DNA of 64,000 bases, from contig CAUYUJ010019348.1 in the NCBI GenBank assembly GCA_963575745.1, positions 62,001-126,000 of the forward strand. The letters run 5' to 3'. The stretch is from Prorocentrum cordatum. Its lineage: Eukaryota > Sar > Dinophyceae > Prorocentrales > Prorocentraceae. Of this stretch, positions 1 to 10,657 are shown one piece after another; positions within the stretch are counted from its first letter, which is position 1; every line of letters begins with the position of its first letter. The notes below the pieces were generated by a model. It saw nothing but the letters and a program-made list of their open reading frames with translations, searched no databases and was not told where the DNA came from. The position numbers and the translations under genes are program-made.

Positions 1-312
1 CTTGGTGTGCGGGGCCACTTTTAGTATGAGAATTAAGTCTTGCATTCTTAAGTTGCCACGACGTGTCTTCTCCAGCTGCGAGGTTGGGCGGCGCGGTGTG
101 CCCCAGATCTGGTTGGACGCGCGGCGCGTGCAACGACTGGGCCAGGTGGCGTCGTTGACTCGCGATCCAGGTTTCGGTGACATCGGTCGTTGCTATGTCG
201 GCGCGTGAGTCGTCACTTGCACCTACGCTGCTGCAGGTGTAGTGCTGCGTAACATGGTGTGTCTCGAGGTGGCGTTGGATGACGCTTTCGTGTCGCGCTT
301 GTTGGTGCAGTC

Positions 313-382
313 GTGGTAGTAGTAGGAGTAGTCGTAGTAGGAGTAGTCGTAGTAGTAATAGTAGTCGTAGTAGTCGTAGTAC

Positions 383-439
<57 letters not shown>

Positions 440-463
440 TGGTAGTAGTAGTAGTAGTCGTCG
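313..463. repeat. AGT/TAG trinucleotide microsatellite
   Basis: About 150 bases of near-perfect GTA/TAG triplets with scattered TCG variants. It keeps two frames open (poly-Ser and poly-Val), which are repeat artefacts. The flanks at 1-312 and 464-560 show nothing I can call. Confidence 0.95.
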
Positions 464-711
464 TCTGTAGGCGGGTCGTGCCCTGTCTGTTGTCTCGCAG
501 CGGTAGCCTGTCGGGACTGCTAGTGGTAGTTGTCGTTGTCGGTGGTGCTATCGGGTCGAGTCGCTAACTAGGTTGTCGTCTGTATCCTGCTGGCATGGCG
601 ACTGGCTTTGTAGCTGCGGCACGTCGTAGTCCCTTGCCTTTGCTGGTATTTTTATGTGTTGCTTCCTCTGGTCGGATTGCTTTCCACGCGTCACCTGGAA
701 TTGCGGCCGCA

Positions 712-790
712 TTCTGGATGCAGTGCATGTAGCAGCTTACTACCCGGCACTTGGGGCGCGCGAGTAGCCGTTGTCGCGCGCGGGAATACT
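712..790 (+). repeat. Dispersed direct repeat, copy 1 of 2
   Basis: A stretch of about 80 bases beginning CTGGATGCAGTGCATGTAGC recurs at 1422-1500 with a few substitutions. The 710-bp spacing suggests a segmental duplication at the 3' side of element 1. Confidence 0.85.
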
Positions 791-1421
791 GGGGGGAGGC
801 AGGGCAAAGGCAGCTTGGCAATTTGTGACCAAGTCTGTTCAGGCAGTCTTTTTCCACCAGTCACAACTCATAATGCTTGATGCCTCTTACCATTGAAGTT
901 CGCATACGCTGACATAAGCGACGCACCATGTTGCTCTTGGCCTGACGTGGCGACCCCTGCCACGACAACATACATAGATTGCGTTGCACAGGGGTCTGCA
1001 CCACATGCGCTTCCCACATACGTATCGTTATCGCACTCGTGGGACAATCATTGTCACTCGCCTGAATAAGTGCAGCATGCGCTACCAGCCGACGATGGTC
1101 CCACATGGAAACAGTCTCGACAATCTGCGACCAATCGCCCGGGCACGGCGTGCGCTGCATACAATATCCAGGCACCAACAGAGCAGTTGACAAGAGGCGC
1201 GATAGCATTCACCAGTTTGTGTACATCAACGACGTTGACAAAATAAAGAGCCAAAGGCGTGTTTCTTCCGTCGCGGCATGCTATTTTCAACCGTAAACGG
1301 TTGACATGCAGCACAGTTGACTTGTACATTGCAGCATAGGATGACATGCAGCACAGGCTGACATGCCACATAGGTGGCTTGCACAGTTGACATGCAGCAC
1401 AGGTTGACATGCCACTTTCTG

Positions 1422-1500
1422 GATGCAGTGCATGTAGCAGCTTACTACCCGGTAATTGGGGCACAGGGGTAGCCGTTGTCGTGCGCGGAATTGTTGGTTG
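1422..1500 (+). repeat. Dispersed direct repeat, copy 2 of 2
   Basis: Second copy of the 712-790 sequence, with substitutions concentrated in its middle. Just upstream (1300-1415) a short motif, GTTGACATGCAGCACAG, recurs four to five times with variation as a small degenerate minisatellite. Confidence 0.85.
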
Positions 1501-1552
1501 AATGTAGGGCAGATGTTGATTGATATTTTGTTTGGTCTGTCGTCTGCGTTCG

Positions 1553-1631
1553 GGTGTTTCTTGTCTTTGTGAATCGTCCAATCTTGAATGGCCTTGGATA
1601 TGGGCCCACATTCGTAGCAGATGTAAGCAGT
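1553..1631 (-). other. Cys2His2-type motif of element 1
   Basis: Minus-strand reading gives YICYECGP followed by KAIQDWTIHKDKKH. This has the C-x2-C ... H-x4-H spacing of a zinc finger and lies in an open 237-codon frame at 2000-1287. Such a finger near the C-terminus of the RT polyprotein is common in non-LTR elements and supports the retroelement call. Confidence 0.55.
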
Positions 1632-2354
1632 TTGTTGCGCTGGTGGGTCGGGTGGCTGGTCTCTGTTGTCGCGGTCGGTATCCAGGACGCGTTGTGTCCA
1701 TAGTTCGTTGTTGGGTTTGTCGTTGGATCTTATGCGCTCTCTTTGTTTGGCTCTGTCAAATTGGTTGTTGAACTGCTTCGGTGCGTCGTGTGCGTGCTTG
1801 ATCCATGTGGTGATGCCCCAGCGCCGTTGGGGATCCCCCGGTGGGGTGGTCAAGCTAGCTACCCAGTGCTGGCCCGCAGTGATAGGGTCGATCCAGGTTG
1901 ACTGCGCGTTGCGCCTGGCTGGTGCTGGTCGTTGGCGTTCGTGGTCGAGGTCGGCGGGTCGCAGTAGGACGCGCGGCCCGTGCGCGGCGAGCATAGACAT
2001 TTACTTGAGTCGTCGTGGCTTGAGCTCGGTTGGGTAGTCTGTTCTGTCCACGGCGGTTAGCAGTAGTCGCTGACTGGAAATTGCATGTCCAGATTGTCGG
2101 AGACGATGAGTGTGAGTGGCGCTGCGGTCCGCTTGGCTGCTTTCTGTGCTGAGCTGTGCTAGGGTGTCGTTTGCTATTGAGTCCGATGTCTCTGCTGGGT
2201 AGTAGAGGTGGCAGTGGGCAAAGTTGTCGGCCAGTCGGAACGTGATCTGTGCCTGTAGATGCTCCTTATTAAAGTGCGTTGCGTTGAGTGGTATTAGTGT
2301 TGTTTTTTTGCTCGGTGGTTTGGTGTGATGCTCGCACGTTGGCGCTACGCCTAG

Positions 2355-4050
2355 GGTCGAAGTGGGTGCCGAGGTAGTCGCATACGTGTGCGATGGCAAT
2401 GCGTAGGCCCCAGGTTGGACAATCCATGATGAGTTCTGGTTGTGCATGTAGTCGCTGTTTGGCTTACATTGTGCCTGGGCCCGCTAGTTGTAGGGTGAAA
2501 GCTGGTTTGCGCAGCTTGCATGTGAGCTTGAATTCGTTGCTGGTGAATACAGTCTGTGCGTCGGTCGCCAGGTTGGCCATGTAGTGATCCATGAGGTCGT
2601 TGTTCTTGCGCTGCGCCATGATGAGCGCGTCGTCGACGAAGGCGATGCTGGTGGCGAACTCGCATTGTTGCGCGTCGGCTGCTCTGTAGTTGGGGGGCGT
2701 GGGGAGTGTGGGGTAGGTGGGCGTCGGTAAGTTGGTGGCGTCGGGCATTGTATGTGATGTGATGTGCTAAGGCTCCGAGTGGTCTGGCGGGCGACAAGTT
2801 GTAGATGGCGTCTGCTAGACTGAGGCCAGGTATGGTGCCTCTGGTTGAGTGCGCGGCAAGTCTGGCGCGCGTGCGGGCGAAGCGCGATGCTCTATAGGGC
2901 TCGATGAGTAGCGCAGCTAAGTGTTGGTCGAATTAGCGCTTGTTCAGCATGCCTGGCTGGGTGAGGATTGCTTCTGCTCGTAGAACGAGTGCTGGTGGGA
3001 AGTTTCGGTGCTGGTTGTTGTTGTCTTGTGATTGGTCTGTTTTGTCGCAGGACGCTGTTTCTCTGGCGACTTCATGGAAAGCTGCTCCGGTGCCTTTGTC
3101 ATAGCGCATGGTTCCTGTCTTGATGCGTCGGCAGAGGCTGGTGACTAGCGTCGCCACGTATGCTGCAGAGAATGCTGTAGATTTGCCCGCTATCCCACCG
3201 CACTGTGGAGGCAGTAGTGCTTGTGAAAGCTCTGCAGTAGGCATGCGCAGTGGAACTCAAGGTTTTTTTCCGGAGCGAGAACTATTGATCGGCACTGTGG
3301 GGTCTCACTGGTGGTGCCCTGCCATTTGTGCAGTGGCATTGCCGCGCCATGCTTCTGAAGTAGAGGTGCCTGTTGGACGAGTGATGTTTTGAGCAGAAGT
3401 GGGCGGGCGTGTCTGGCCGGGCTGGCGGGCGCTGCCTCTCGCAGGTCAAGGGCAATCCTGTCGGGCCTCGGCTGCTTGCGCCGCCAGACGCTGCCGATAA
3501 GTGTTGCCGTCTTGGGGGGCGCGATGACGTAGTCGAGCGCGGGCGGTGTGATTGGCGGCTCGGGCGTCCGGTTGTAGTCAGCGCACATGCCTGCGTTGTC
3601 AGTGAGTTTGGTTTCTGCTTGCTTGGCGAAACGCCTCGTGAACTTATTTGCCCGTTGCTTGCCGCTCTCAGGTATATTGCCCTTGGCGTCAGGCAAGTGT
3701 GGAGTGGCCTGTGCGTTGGCTGCGTTTTCTGGCGCTGGGGCCGTATCGTAGCGTTGCTTTGGCGCGTTGCCGTGCTGCTCTATGCTCGCGGGGGTCGCGG
3801 AGGTGCTGGAAACGGCTGAAAAGTTGCGCCGCGCGGTCAGCCGGATTTCCCTTTTGAGTTGGATGGCCGGTGGCGCCCTAGTAGCTTGTAAGAAAGTGTT
3901 GATAGCAGTCGCTGGGTCGCGCTGGTCGTTTTCACTTGCTGTGCAATGCGAGGCGCAGCCTGCGCATGAGCTGGGCAGTGGGCCTCCCGGCGAGCTACTG
4001 CGCGATGGCCGTGTTTGGGCCTGTGGAGCATGATTGCCCTCCCCGTTCAT
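2355..4050 (-). pseudogene. Element 1 reverse transcriptase, degenerate
   Basis: Reverse-transcriptase relic. Reading minus, a fingers-like segment ending LLLKTSLVQQAPLLQK is followed by a CGGIAGKSTAF stretch (about 3215), which corresponds to the conserved Q-C-G-G region before motif A. The motif A region reads GTGAAFHEVARE, with the first catalytic Asp lost. Motif C survives as AFVDDALIMAQ (about 2660-2620), the usual Y/F-x-D-D, and a YLGTHFD block follows at about 2380. These pieces lie in at least three frames separated by stops, so no functional protein can be made. The family assignment rests on the order and spacing of these motifs and on memory of similar dinoflagellate retroelements. 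Confidence 0.7.
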
Positions 4051-4600
4051 CTGTCTTGTCGCAGTGCTGAGATGGCGTGTCTTCTCATCCCCATTATCTT
4101 CGTTGCGTCGTTTGATATGTCTGGTTGTCTCGGTGCGAAGCCGTCAGCTGGGAAGCATGCGTGCGCTGCTGCGTGCAGCGTGTCGGCGGTCAGTTTGTGG
4201 CGGTCGTTGGTAGCTATGCCCCATGCCGGTAGTGGTTGGCGGTCGAGAAGGTTGGAAAATAATGTTTGTCGTTTTGCGCATTGCATCTTGGCTGGGTCGC
4301 ACGGTGATGGCGAGTGGTTCTTGTTGTTGTACTGCGTGGCGAGCGTGGTGCATGGTCGTGCGCATTGTCGCTCTTGGCTCCTGAGTCGTGGTGATGGTCA
4401 ATGTATAGCTTTGGAACGTACGGTATCCAGTCATTGGTAGTGGTTGCGCAGTCGTCGCGGTGCTCCGTCTTTTTGTTTATGAATTGATATTGTGAGTCTG
4501 GCTTGCGTTGCGTTGTCGTCTTCTTTTGTTCGCTGAGTGGGCGGGGCGATGTTGCCGATTCTAGGCGTTGTTGTTTTGCCATTTTGAGCGCTGAAACCGG

Positions 4601-4858
4601 CTAGCATGATGGTCGGTGGCCATTCTTCGCTAGGGTACGGGATGTTTTCCACCATTTGGCAGGGTGTATTGGGTCGCGTTGTGTGCGCGGGGTGCGCGCA
4701 ACGCATACTGTCTCGCTGACTAGAGGAGCTCTGAGTTTGGTGACAAGAACTCCGTTCGATACGTGTAGAACTCTGAAGCTTTTGCGTTTGAAGTATAGGC
4801 GTCGCTTGGGCGTTGTTGCGCATGGCATGAGCGTGCCCACTCGGACACTGCAGCCCAT
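4601..4858 (-). pseudogene. Element 1 endonuclease-like fragment
   Basis: An 85-codon minus-strand segment contains a strand-like run (SFRVLHVSNGVLVTKLRAP) followed by a Thr-Pro-Arg turn and a Trp-Trp pair. The same pattern occurs in the middle of EEP (apurinic-type) endonucleases, between the active-site Glu and the GDFN motif, in related retroelements. No catalytic residue is confidently visible, and stops flank it. It sits upstream of the RT relic, where an EEP domain is expected. Confidence 0.4.
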
Positions 4859-6420
4859 GTTGGATGGATGCTGGGGCGCGGTGAACTGCGCGTAGTTGTC
4901 TGTTGTGCTAATAGTCGCTTCTCGATGTGGTTTTATTCGCTCACATGATGTGAATGTTGCGCAGCCCCGGCTGCGCTCGCAGGCGTTGCCCTTTGGTCAG
5001 GCGGTGCAGCGTGCGCTTGCCGTGCCAAAGTGTTTCGCCGATTGCGTCAACGTCGGCTCTCGTTGCGTCGCGCGCTGTATGTTGATATGTCTGGTTGTTA
5101 TGTGATAGGTGTTTGCTAAAGGAAGTTGTGGTCGATTGATGTTGTCTGGATGCGTGGCCTGCTTGGTTGTGATCGGCACTAACCTGCGCCGCGCAGTGGA
5201 AGCCATCGCCCTGGATCACTGGGGCGGTGAAATGGTCATTTTGTGGGTTGTTTTGGTGGGTTGTTCAGTATCTGTTTGCGCGGTCTTCAAGTAATGCTTG
5301 GGGTATAGCGCCAGGTTGTAGAACGTGCGCGGGTGCTCTGCGGGGCGCTTCGGCGTCGGCGCGCGCGGGGCTGCGCGCCGTTTGGCAAACGCGATTGCGC
5401 GGCCATGTGGTGCAATGTAAGTGCGCGTTTTGTTGGCTTGGTGAAATTGGACTTGCGCTAGGCGTGCGATGGGTTCGCTGGAGTCTTGTAGCGGGGTAAG
5501 TAGGTGTATTCCGTTGGCAGTGTTCGCGTGTATCTGTTTGTCGAGATGAGGTGGCTGCTTGGCGGCGCAGATGATTGCCCATCTGATGGCTGCTAGTTCG
5601 ACTCTGGTGCTGTCGCGCTGGGCGTAGTCCATGCCAGCTTGCGTGCTGTGCGCGGTGCGTCCCGCGGAGCGACCTACGCAGCTTGGCCGATGTCCGTCGC
5701 GCCTGAATGCAACAAGGGCCCACGCTGAGTTGTCTCTCGCTGCTCGTAGGGGGCCATCTGGGTAATGGGCGCAGTTGAGCTGGCGGGTAGAGGCTGGGGG
5801 GAGTGCGGGGACGCTGCTTGCGTGACGGGTTGGAGCCCGGCGTCGGAAAGGTCGCGTCGCAATCTGACGCGCCTGTTAGCGACTAGGAGAGAGTTGAGGG
5901 GATGCTTGGGAGTAGCTTGTTTGATGTGATGCGCGCTCTGGTTGACTATGTGCGAGTCAACGGTGCTTTGGCCGCTGGGGTCGCCGCGCGTCGTTGCGCC
6001 CCTGCCACTTGGCGGCGCAGTAAGTCGCCAGAAAAATTGCCAAGGCGATTGAAAGTGTCATTGTTCTTGTGAGCCAAGTCGTGCGTTAGTTTATTGGCGT
6101 TGATTGCCAAGCTGGAATTCCTGGAAGTACTGGGTCCGTGCTGTTGGTGCTCTCTTTTGGTACGCGTTGTGGCGCGCTTCTGGCAGGTGGGCGTGGTGCC
6201 TGAGGTCTGTCGTTGGGGCTTGCTCGCGTGGTGACCTTGCGTTGCAGCGCACGTGGTATCTACTCTGCAAACTGCTGGAGTGCCTCGCTTTGTGCTGTTG
6301 TCTCTTGATGCTGTGGCGTGGCAATGTACTGCGGCTTTCTTCTTTGTGCTTTGATGTGCGTGTAGGCGTTGCTCTTCTGTGCTCTGATGTGCGTGGTTGT
6401 GGTACACCTGCTGGATAGAT

Positions 6421-7001
6421 ATCGGTTGGAGTAGCTGGATTGTTTCGGCGTTGTGGGGCTAGTGGCGTGTATGGTTCGGTTGGTATGGTCGGTGTTTTTA
6501 GCGATGAGTCGATGGCATGTGGTTGTCCGGGGCGATTGAGGGAGTCGCGCGGGTCGTCGTCCAGCTGGATCGTTAGGTTTTATGCAATGTCGGTGCTTGG
6601 TGTCCTTAGTGCGTCCATGATGTCGCCTAGTTCGTCTTGTAGTCGGATAAGTTCCTCCCCTGCTCGTGCTTGCTGTGAAAGTTGGCGTTGTCGGTCCTGT
6701 CGATCGTCGTCTAGTATATCTTGCCCGTGGTCCACCGGTCGGTTGATTCGCATGTCCTCGTCCAAGTGGCGGTCGTGGTCTGGCACTGTTGGTAGCTCTT
6801 GGTGTTGCTGTGCCTATCGTAAAGATTGGTTAACTATTATTGTATGTGCTTGCGCCATTGCTAAAGTTTCGCTTGTGTTTCGACGTATGCCTCGAAAGCA
6901 TACTGCTGGCGCATGATGTATTATTCTGCGTCTGGTAATTCTCGACTATCTATAGTCGATGCTGGTAGTGCTGGTTCGCCGTTTGGATAACATGATGGGA
7001 A
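6421..7001 (-). other. Element 1 spacer, coiled-coil-like fragment
   Basis: Same GT-rich composition as the rest of element 1. A 68-codon minus frame at 6786-6580 is rich in Asp, Gln and Arg with heptad-like spacing, as expected for a coiled-coil part of an ORF1-like protein. It is bounded by stops. No motif I can name. Confidence 0.35.
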
Positions 7002-8354
7002 AGAGCGTGTTCTACCGCCCTCGAAAACCAAGGGGGGGTCACTGTCGGTTCGAACCCCCCCCAGCCCATCATGAAAAATGGGGGGGGCACTGTCGGTTCG
7101 AACCCCCCCCACCAGAAAACCGAGGGGGGTCACTACCGGTTCGAACCCTCCCATCCCCCATTCGCCGCCAGCAAACGCTTCCCGCTCCTCGGGACAGCGG
7201 ACAATGGTCGGGATGCTGGGACAATGGTGGGAACGGTGGCGGGGGGGACAGTGGTGCGGGGACAGCGGGACAGTGGTGCATACAGTGGTGGGACGGTGGT
7301 GGTGGGGACAGTGGTGAGGGGGCAACAGGACAGTGGTGGGGCCAGTGGGACGATGGTGGGGACGGTGGCGGGGGGGACAGTGGTGAAGGCGGTGATGAGG
7401 ACAGTGGTGGGCCAGTAGTACAGTGGGGAAAGTGGTGTGGACAGTGGGGACAGTGGGACAATGGTGGGGACAGTGGGGACGGTGGGACAGCACAATGGGA
7501 CAGCGGCGGGGACAGTGGGACAGTGGTGGGCACAGTGGGAACAGTGGGACAGTGGTTGGGGCAGTGGGGAAACTGGGGAGAGCGGGACCGTGGTGGGAGA
7601 ATGGTGGGGAGAGTGGGGACACTGAGACATTGGTGGGGTCAGTGGTGGGGACAGCGGGGAGAATGGTAGGAACAGTGGGAACAGTGGGACAGCGGTGGGG
7701 ACGGTGGTGATGGGGACAGTGGTGTGGGGACCGTGGGAATGTGGCGAAACAGTGGGACAGTGGAGGGTACAGCGGTGGTGGGGACAGTGGTGAGGGCGGT
7801 GGCGAGGACGGCGGGGGGACAATGGGACAGAGGTACAGTGGGGACAGTGGTACCGTGGTGGGAACCGTGGTGGGGACAGTGGGGACAATGCGACAGTGGT
7901 GGGGGCACTGGTGGGGACAGTGGGGACGGTGGTGGGAACAGTGGGGACAGTGGTGGTGATGACAGTGGTGCTGGGGACACCAGTGGGGGATGTGGCGCGG
8001 ACGGTAGGAGGGACCCGGGAGTCGTTTGCTGGCGAAGAGCGTGGGGGATGGGGGGGTCCGAACCGGTAGTGACCCCCCTCGGTTTTCTGGGGGGGGGGTT
8101 CGGACCGGTGGTGGCCTTCCCCCAATTTTCTGGAAAGGGGGGGGGGGGGGTTCGAACTGGTAGTGACCCCCCTCTGGTTTTCTAGGTGGGGGGGAGGAAT
8201 CCAAACCGGTAGTGACCCCCCCAGGTTTTCCGGAGGGGGGGGGGATGTTCGAACCGGTAGTGGTGGGGGGGATTTTCGGGGGGGGGGACCCCCGGGTTCC
8301 CGAGGAAGAGGGGGAAGGTATTTTCCACAGTAAAGCGGCGGTGGATCACGCTCT
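7002..8354. mobile_element. Foldback-like element with compound inverted ends
   Basis: The outer ends AGAGCGTG (7002) and CACGCTCT (8354) are inverted and extend to about 18 bases with two mismatches. Inside them, a sub-repeat containing GGTTCGAACC and a run of Gs/Cs occurs three times on the left (7020-7150) and about five times inverted on the right (8043-8260). An inner pair around GCCAGCAAACG (about 7165) and CGTTTGCTGGC (about 8027) is also inverted. The core (about 7200-7990) is a GGGACAGTGG minisatellite. Long minus-strand frames across it (for example 8539-7133) are products of the repeat. No target duplication was found. Confidence 0.65.
7200..7990. repeat. GGGACAGTGG-type minisatellite core
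   Basis: About 790 bases of variable units built on GGGGACAGTGG, strongly G-rich on the plus strand, filling the centre of the foldback element. Many runs of three to five Gs could form quadruplexes. Confidence 0.9.
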
Positions 8355-9599
8355 CTCAATAATTTTCTTCTTGGCAGTTGGCTAACATTACCGTCTCGAT
8401 GGGCTGTTACGGTTGTGCTGTTTTGTTTTGTTGTCGCTCCTCGCGCAGGCAGAAATTGATTGTCGAATCGTGCTTGGGCTCTCGATCTTTGCGCCTTGTA
8501 TTCGATATGCTGCTCCTGTTGTCTGGCGATGGTGTGCATACCATCGTGAGTGTGGAATGTATTGTGTAAGTCCTTCTACTAGGAGATGTATCCCGTGTTC
8601 GGCCATCATGATGTAGGGTGTCTGATGTTCGTTTGAGAGATGTATTCATAGTTTGCCTTGCTCGGTGGTGAATATGTTGAATGGTGCGTTGCATGTTCTC
8701 TCCGCTCTTGTGTTCAGCACTTGTCTGTTGTACTAAGCGGGCTTTTGTGCTGGGAATTGCTGTTAGTTGATTGTAACTCCATTATGCTCGGCGATGGTAG
8801 CCTGGGTTTCTAACTGTCTTGCTCGCAGCTTGGTGTGTAACTCAAGTTGGTTGTAATTGTGCTTGATATGGCGGAGTTGTGCGTGGTAGTTGCGTGCTTC
8901 TGTTGCGAGTCCTTCAATGTGATGGTGTCGCTGTTCGATTTATTTTGGCGTAGGTTGTGTTTGTCGTTGTTCGGCTTCTTCGGGTCGCCGTGTGGTCAAT
9001 TCGTTTGCCTGCAGTTGCAGCTCCGCTCGCTGTAGTGATGGAACGTGTGCTCGTGTTTCGTGGCAGCCGTTTGACAAGTAGCTGCAAATGGTCTGCAACT
9101 ACTGCGTGATGTCTTCAGCGTTGAGGAGTTGTTGTTGCACGTGTGGGTCGTAGGTCTCGTGTTCGGTGGCTGCTCGAAGTTCTTGGATCAGCATGTCGCT
9201 TGCTTATAAGCTGCCGAGTGTTTTAGGAGAGTCTTCAGTCTGTGGGTATCGTCCTGCTTGTCGTTGTTTGCTGGGGGAAACTTGTCAGGTTTTGAATGTG
9301 TCTTTCTTTTGGGTACTTGCTGAGCTGGATGTCATATGCACGGGGTGATGGCGCATGTGTACTTTGTGAGCTAGGTCCGTGTTGTTCCCTACCTAGGCTC
9401 TGCCTAGAAGGGTTCTTACCCTGTGTGCTTAAAAGGGCCGGGGAGCTTCGCCCCGGGCGGTTCCCCCAGGATCCGCCCCGCGGTTCCCCCAGTTACGTCT
9501 GCTTAGCCTAGCGTTGTTTATCTCATCTTAGCATCGCTTATTTCATCTTAGCGTAGCTTAGCTTCATCTTAGCTCAGGTTTATCTTAGCTTAGCTTACC

Positions 9600-9958
9600 T
9601 TCATCTTAGCTTCGCTGAGCTTTAGCATAGCAGAGCACAGCATATCATAGCATAGCGTAGCATAGCATGGCGCAGCACAGCATAGCATAGTCCAGCATAG
9701 CCCAGCATAGCGCAGCATAGCATAGCATAGCATAGCATAGCGCAGCACAGCACAGCATAGCATAGCACAGCGCAGCATAGCATAACATAGCATAGCATAG
9801 CGTAGGCATAGCCTAGCATAGCACAGCACAGCATGACATCGCATAGCTTAGCATAGCATAGCATAGCATAGCGCAGCATAGCATAGCATAGCATAGCATA
9901 GCATAGCATAACATAGCATAGCGCAGCATAGCATGGCATAGCATAGCATAGCATAATA
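9600..9958. repeat. CATAG pentanucleotide microsatellite
   Basis: About 360 bases of (AGCAT/CATAG)n with point variants, preceded by a more degenerate CTTAGC/CATCTTAG zone at 9505-9600. Because the unit has five bases, every frame cycles with period 15 and stays open on the minus strand. Those Met-Leu-Cys-Tyr-Ala frames are artefacts. Confidence 0.95.
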
Positions 9959-10643
9959 TAGCAACTACTGCAGCTTTCCTAGGGACCCCAACTTCTAGGT
10001 AGGGGCGCACTGGGGTAATGTGTGGTTGTTGACTAATTCCTTGGTGTAGGTCAGTGCAGGTCGTCTGTTGTCGTCGCGTTGCTGTTGGGCTTGTTTGAGT
10101 GTGGCGGCGGAGATAGTTGTACAATCCGTGCAATCGTGTTTAGTTGTCGCATGTACTGTAGTCGTTCGTGTTCTGGCTTCTGGTCGAGCAGTTGTGTTCT
10201 GATGACGGCTGAGTCGTGTCGTTAGATGGTCTGCTTTTTGTCAAGTTGTTCTGATTGCCAGTGTTTACGATGCCAGCTTCCTGATGTCTGTTGTCTTGGA
10301 TGTGGTCCATCCCCCACGTGCAGAAGGTGTATCACCCGGTGTGTCTTCCGCCTGTACGTCGTCGTGGTATGTTTCATGGGACCTGTCTGTGAGCGTTGTT
10401 GCCTTCCTCTTGGCGTGGGCAATGTGGCCCAGATTGCTACCAAACAGCTGGGTTGTGGTGGTTGATCGGTATGCTTGTTGTGTGTTGGAGTTTGTCGCTG
10501 TTTGGTCCTCTGTCTGGGCGTGGCCGCTCGCTGTTGGCTACGAGTATACGGTCGTTGGGTCCATGGGTCCATGGGAGTGTTGCTGGTACCGCATGGTTGT
10601 CCATGTCTCCTTTTCTTGTGTATGTCGGTCGGTTGGGATGGGC

Positions 10644-10656
10644 GATAGGTCGGAGC
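10644..10656 (+). repeat. Left target-site duplication of the LINE
   Basis: GATAGGTCGGAGC; the identical 13-mer is at 36395-36407. Removing everything between them plus one copy restores an uninterrupted minus-strand frame of element 1 in the same codon phase, so these are most simply the LINE insertion borders. Confidence 0.85.
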
Positions 10657-10657
10657 C

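Larger units (their letters stand above)
1287..6420 (-). mobile_element. Element 1, main body: decayed EEP/RT retroelement
   Basis: On the minus strand this stretch keeps recognisable pieces of a non-LTR type retroelement in the correct order but in shifting frames with many stops. In order are an endonuclease-like segment (about 4858-4601), RT fingers and palm (about 4050-2355) and a Cys2His2 motif near the C-terminus (about 1631-1553). The GT-rich plus strand differs sharply from the GC-rich DNA inserted into it. The 5' part of the element lies at 8355-10656 and, beyond the LINE, at 36395-36893. An Arg-Val-Glu-Leu-Ala-Ala run near 5600 recalls RNase H-like folds, but I do not rely on it. 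The element is too broken to be active. Confidence 0.7.
8355..10656 (-). mobile_element. Element 1, 5' segment left of the LINE
   Basis: Continuation of element 1 on the minus strand. At 10222-10656 a frame rich in Gln, Arg, Thr and Pro is open and reaches the LINE insertion point. It continues in the same codon phase at 36395-36893, on the other side of the LINE. The rest (8355-9500) shows only short Thr/Asn/Gln-rich minus frames and resembles decayed ORF1-like sequence. Confidence 0.65.

Noticed and set aside
7069-8539. Long Pro/Ser/His-rich open frames on the minus strand (up to 468 codons)
   Set aside because: Entirely produced by the GGGACAGTGG minisatellite and its inverted flanks; no non-repetitive protein sequence.
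9590-9954. Met-Leu-Cys-Tyr-Ala repeat protein
   Set aside because: Translation of a pentanucleotide microsatellite.
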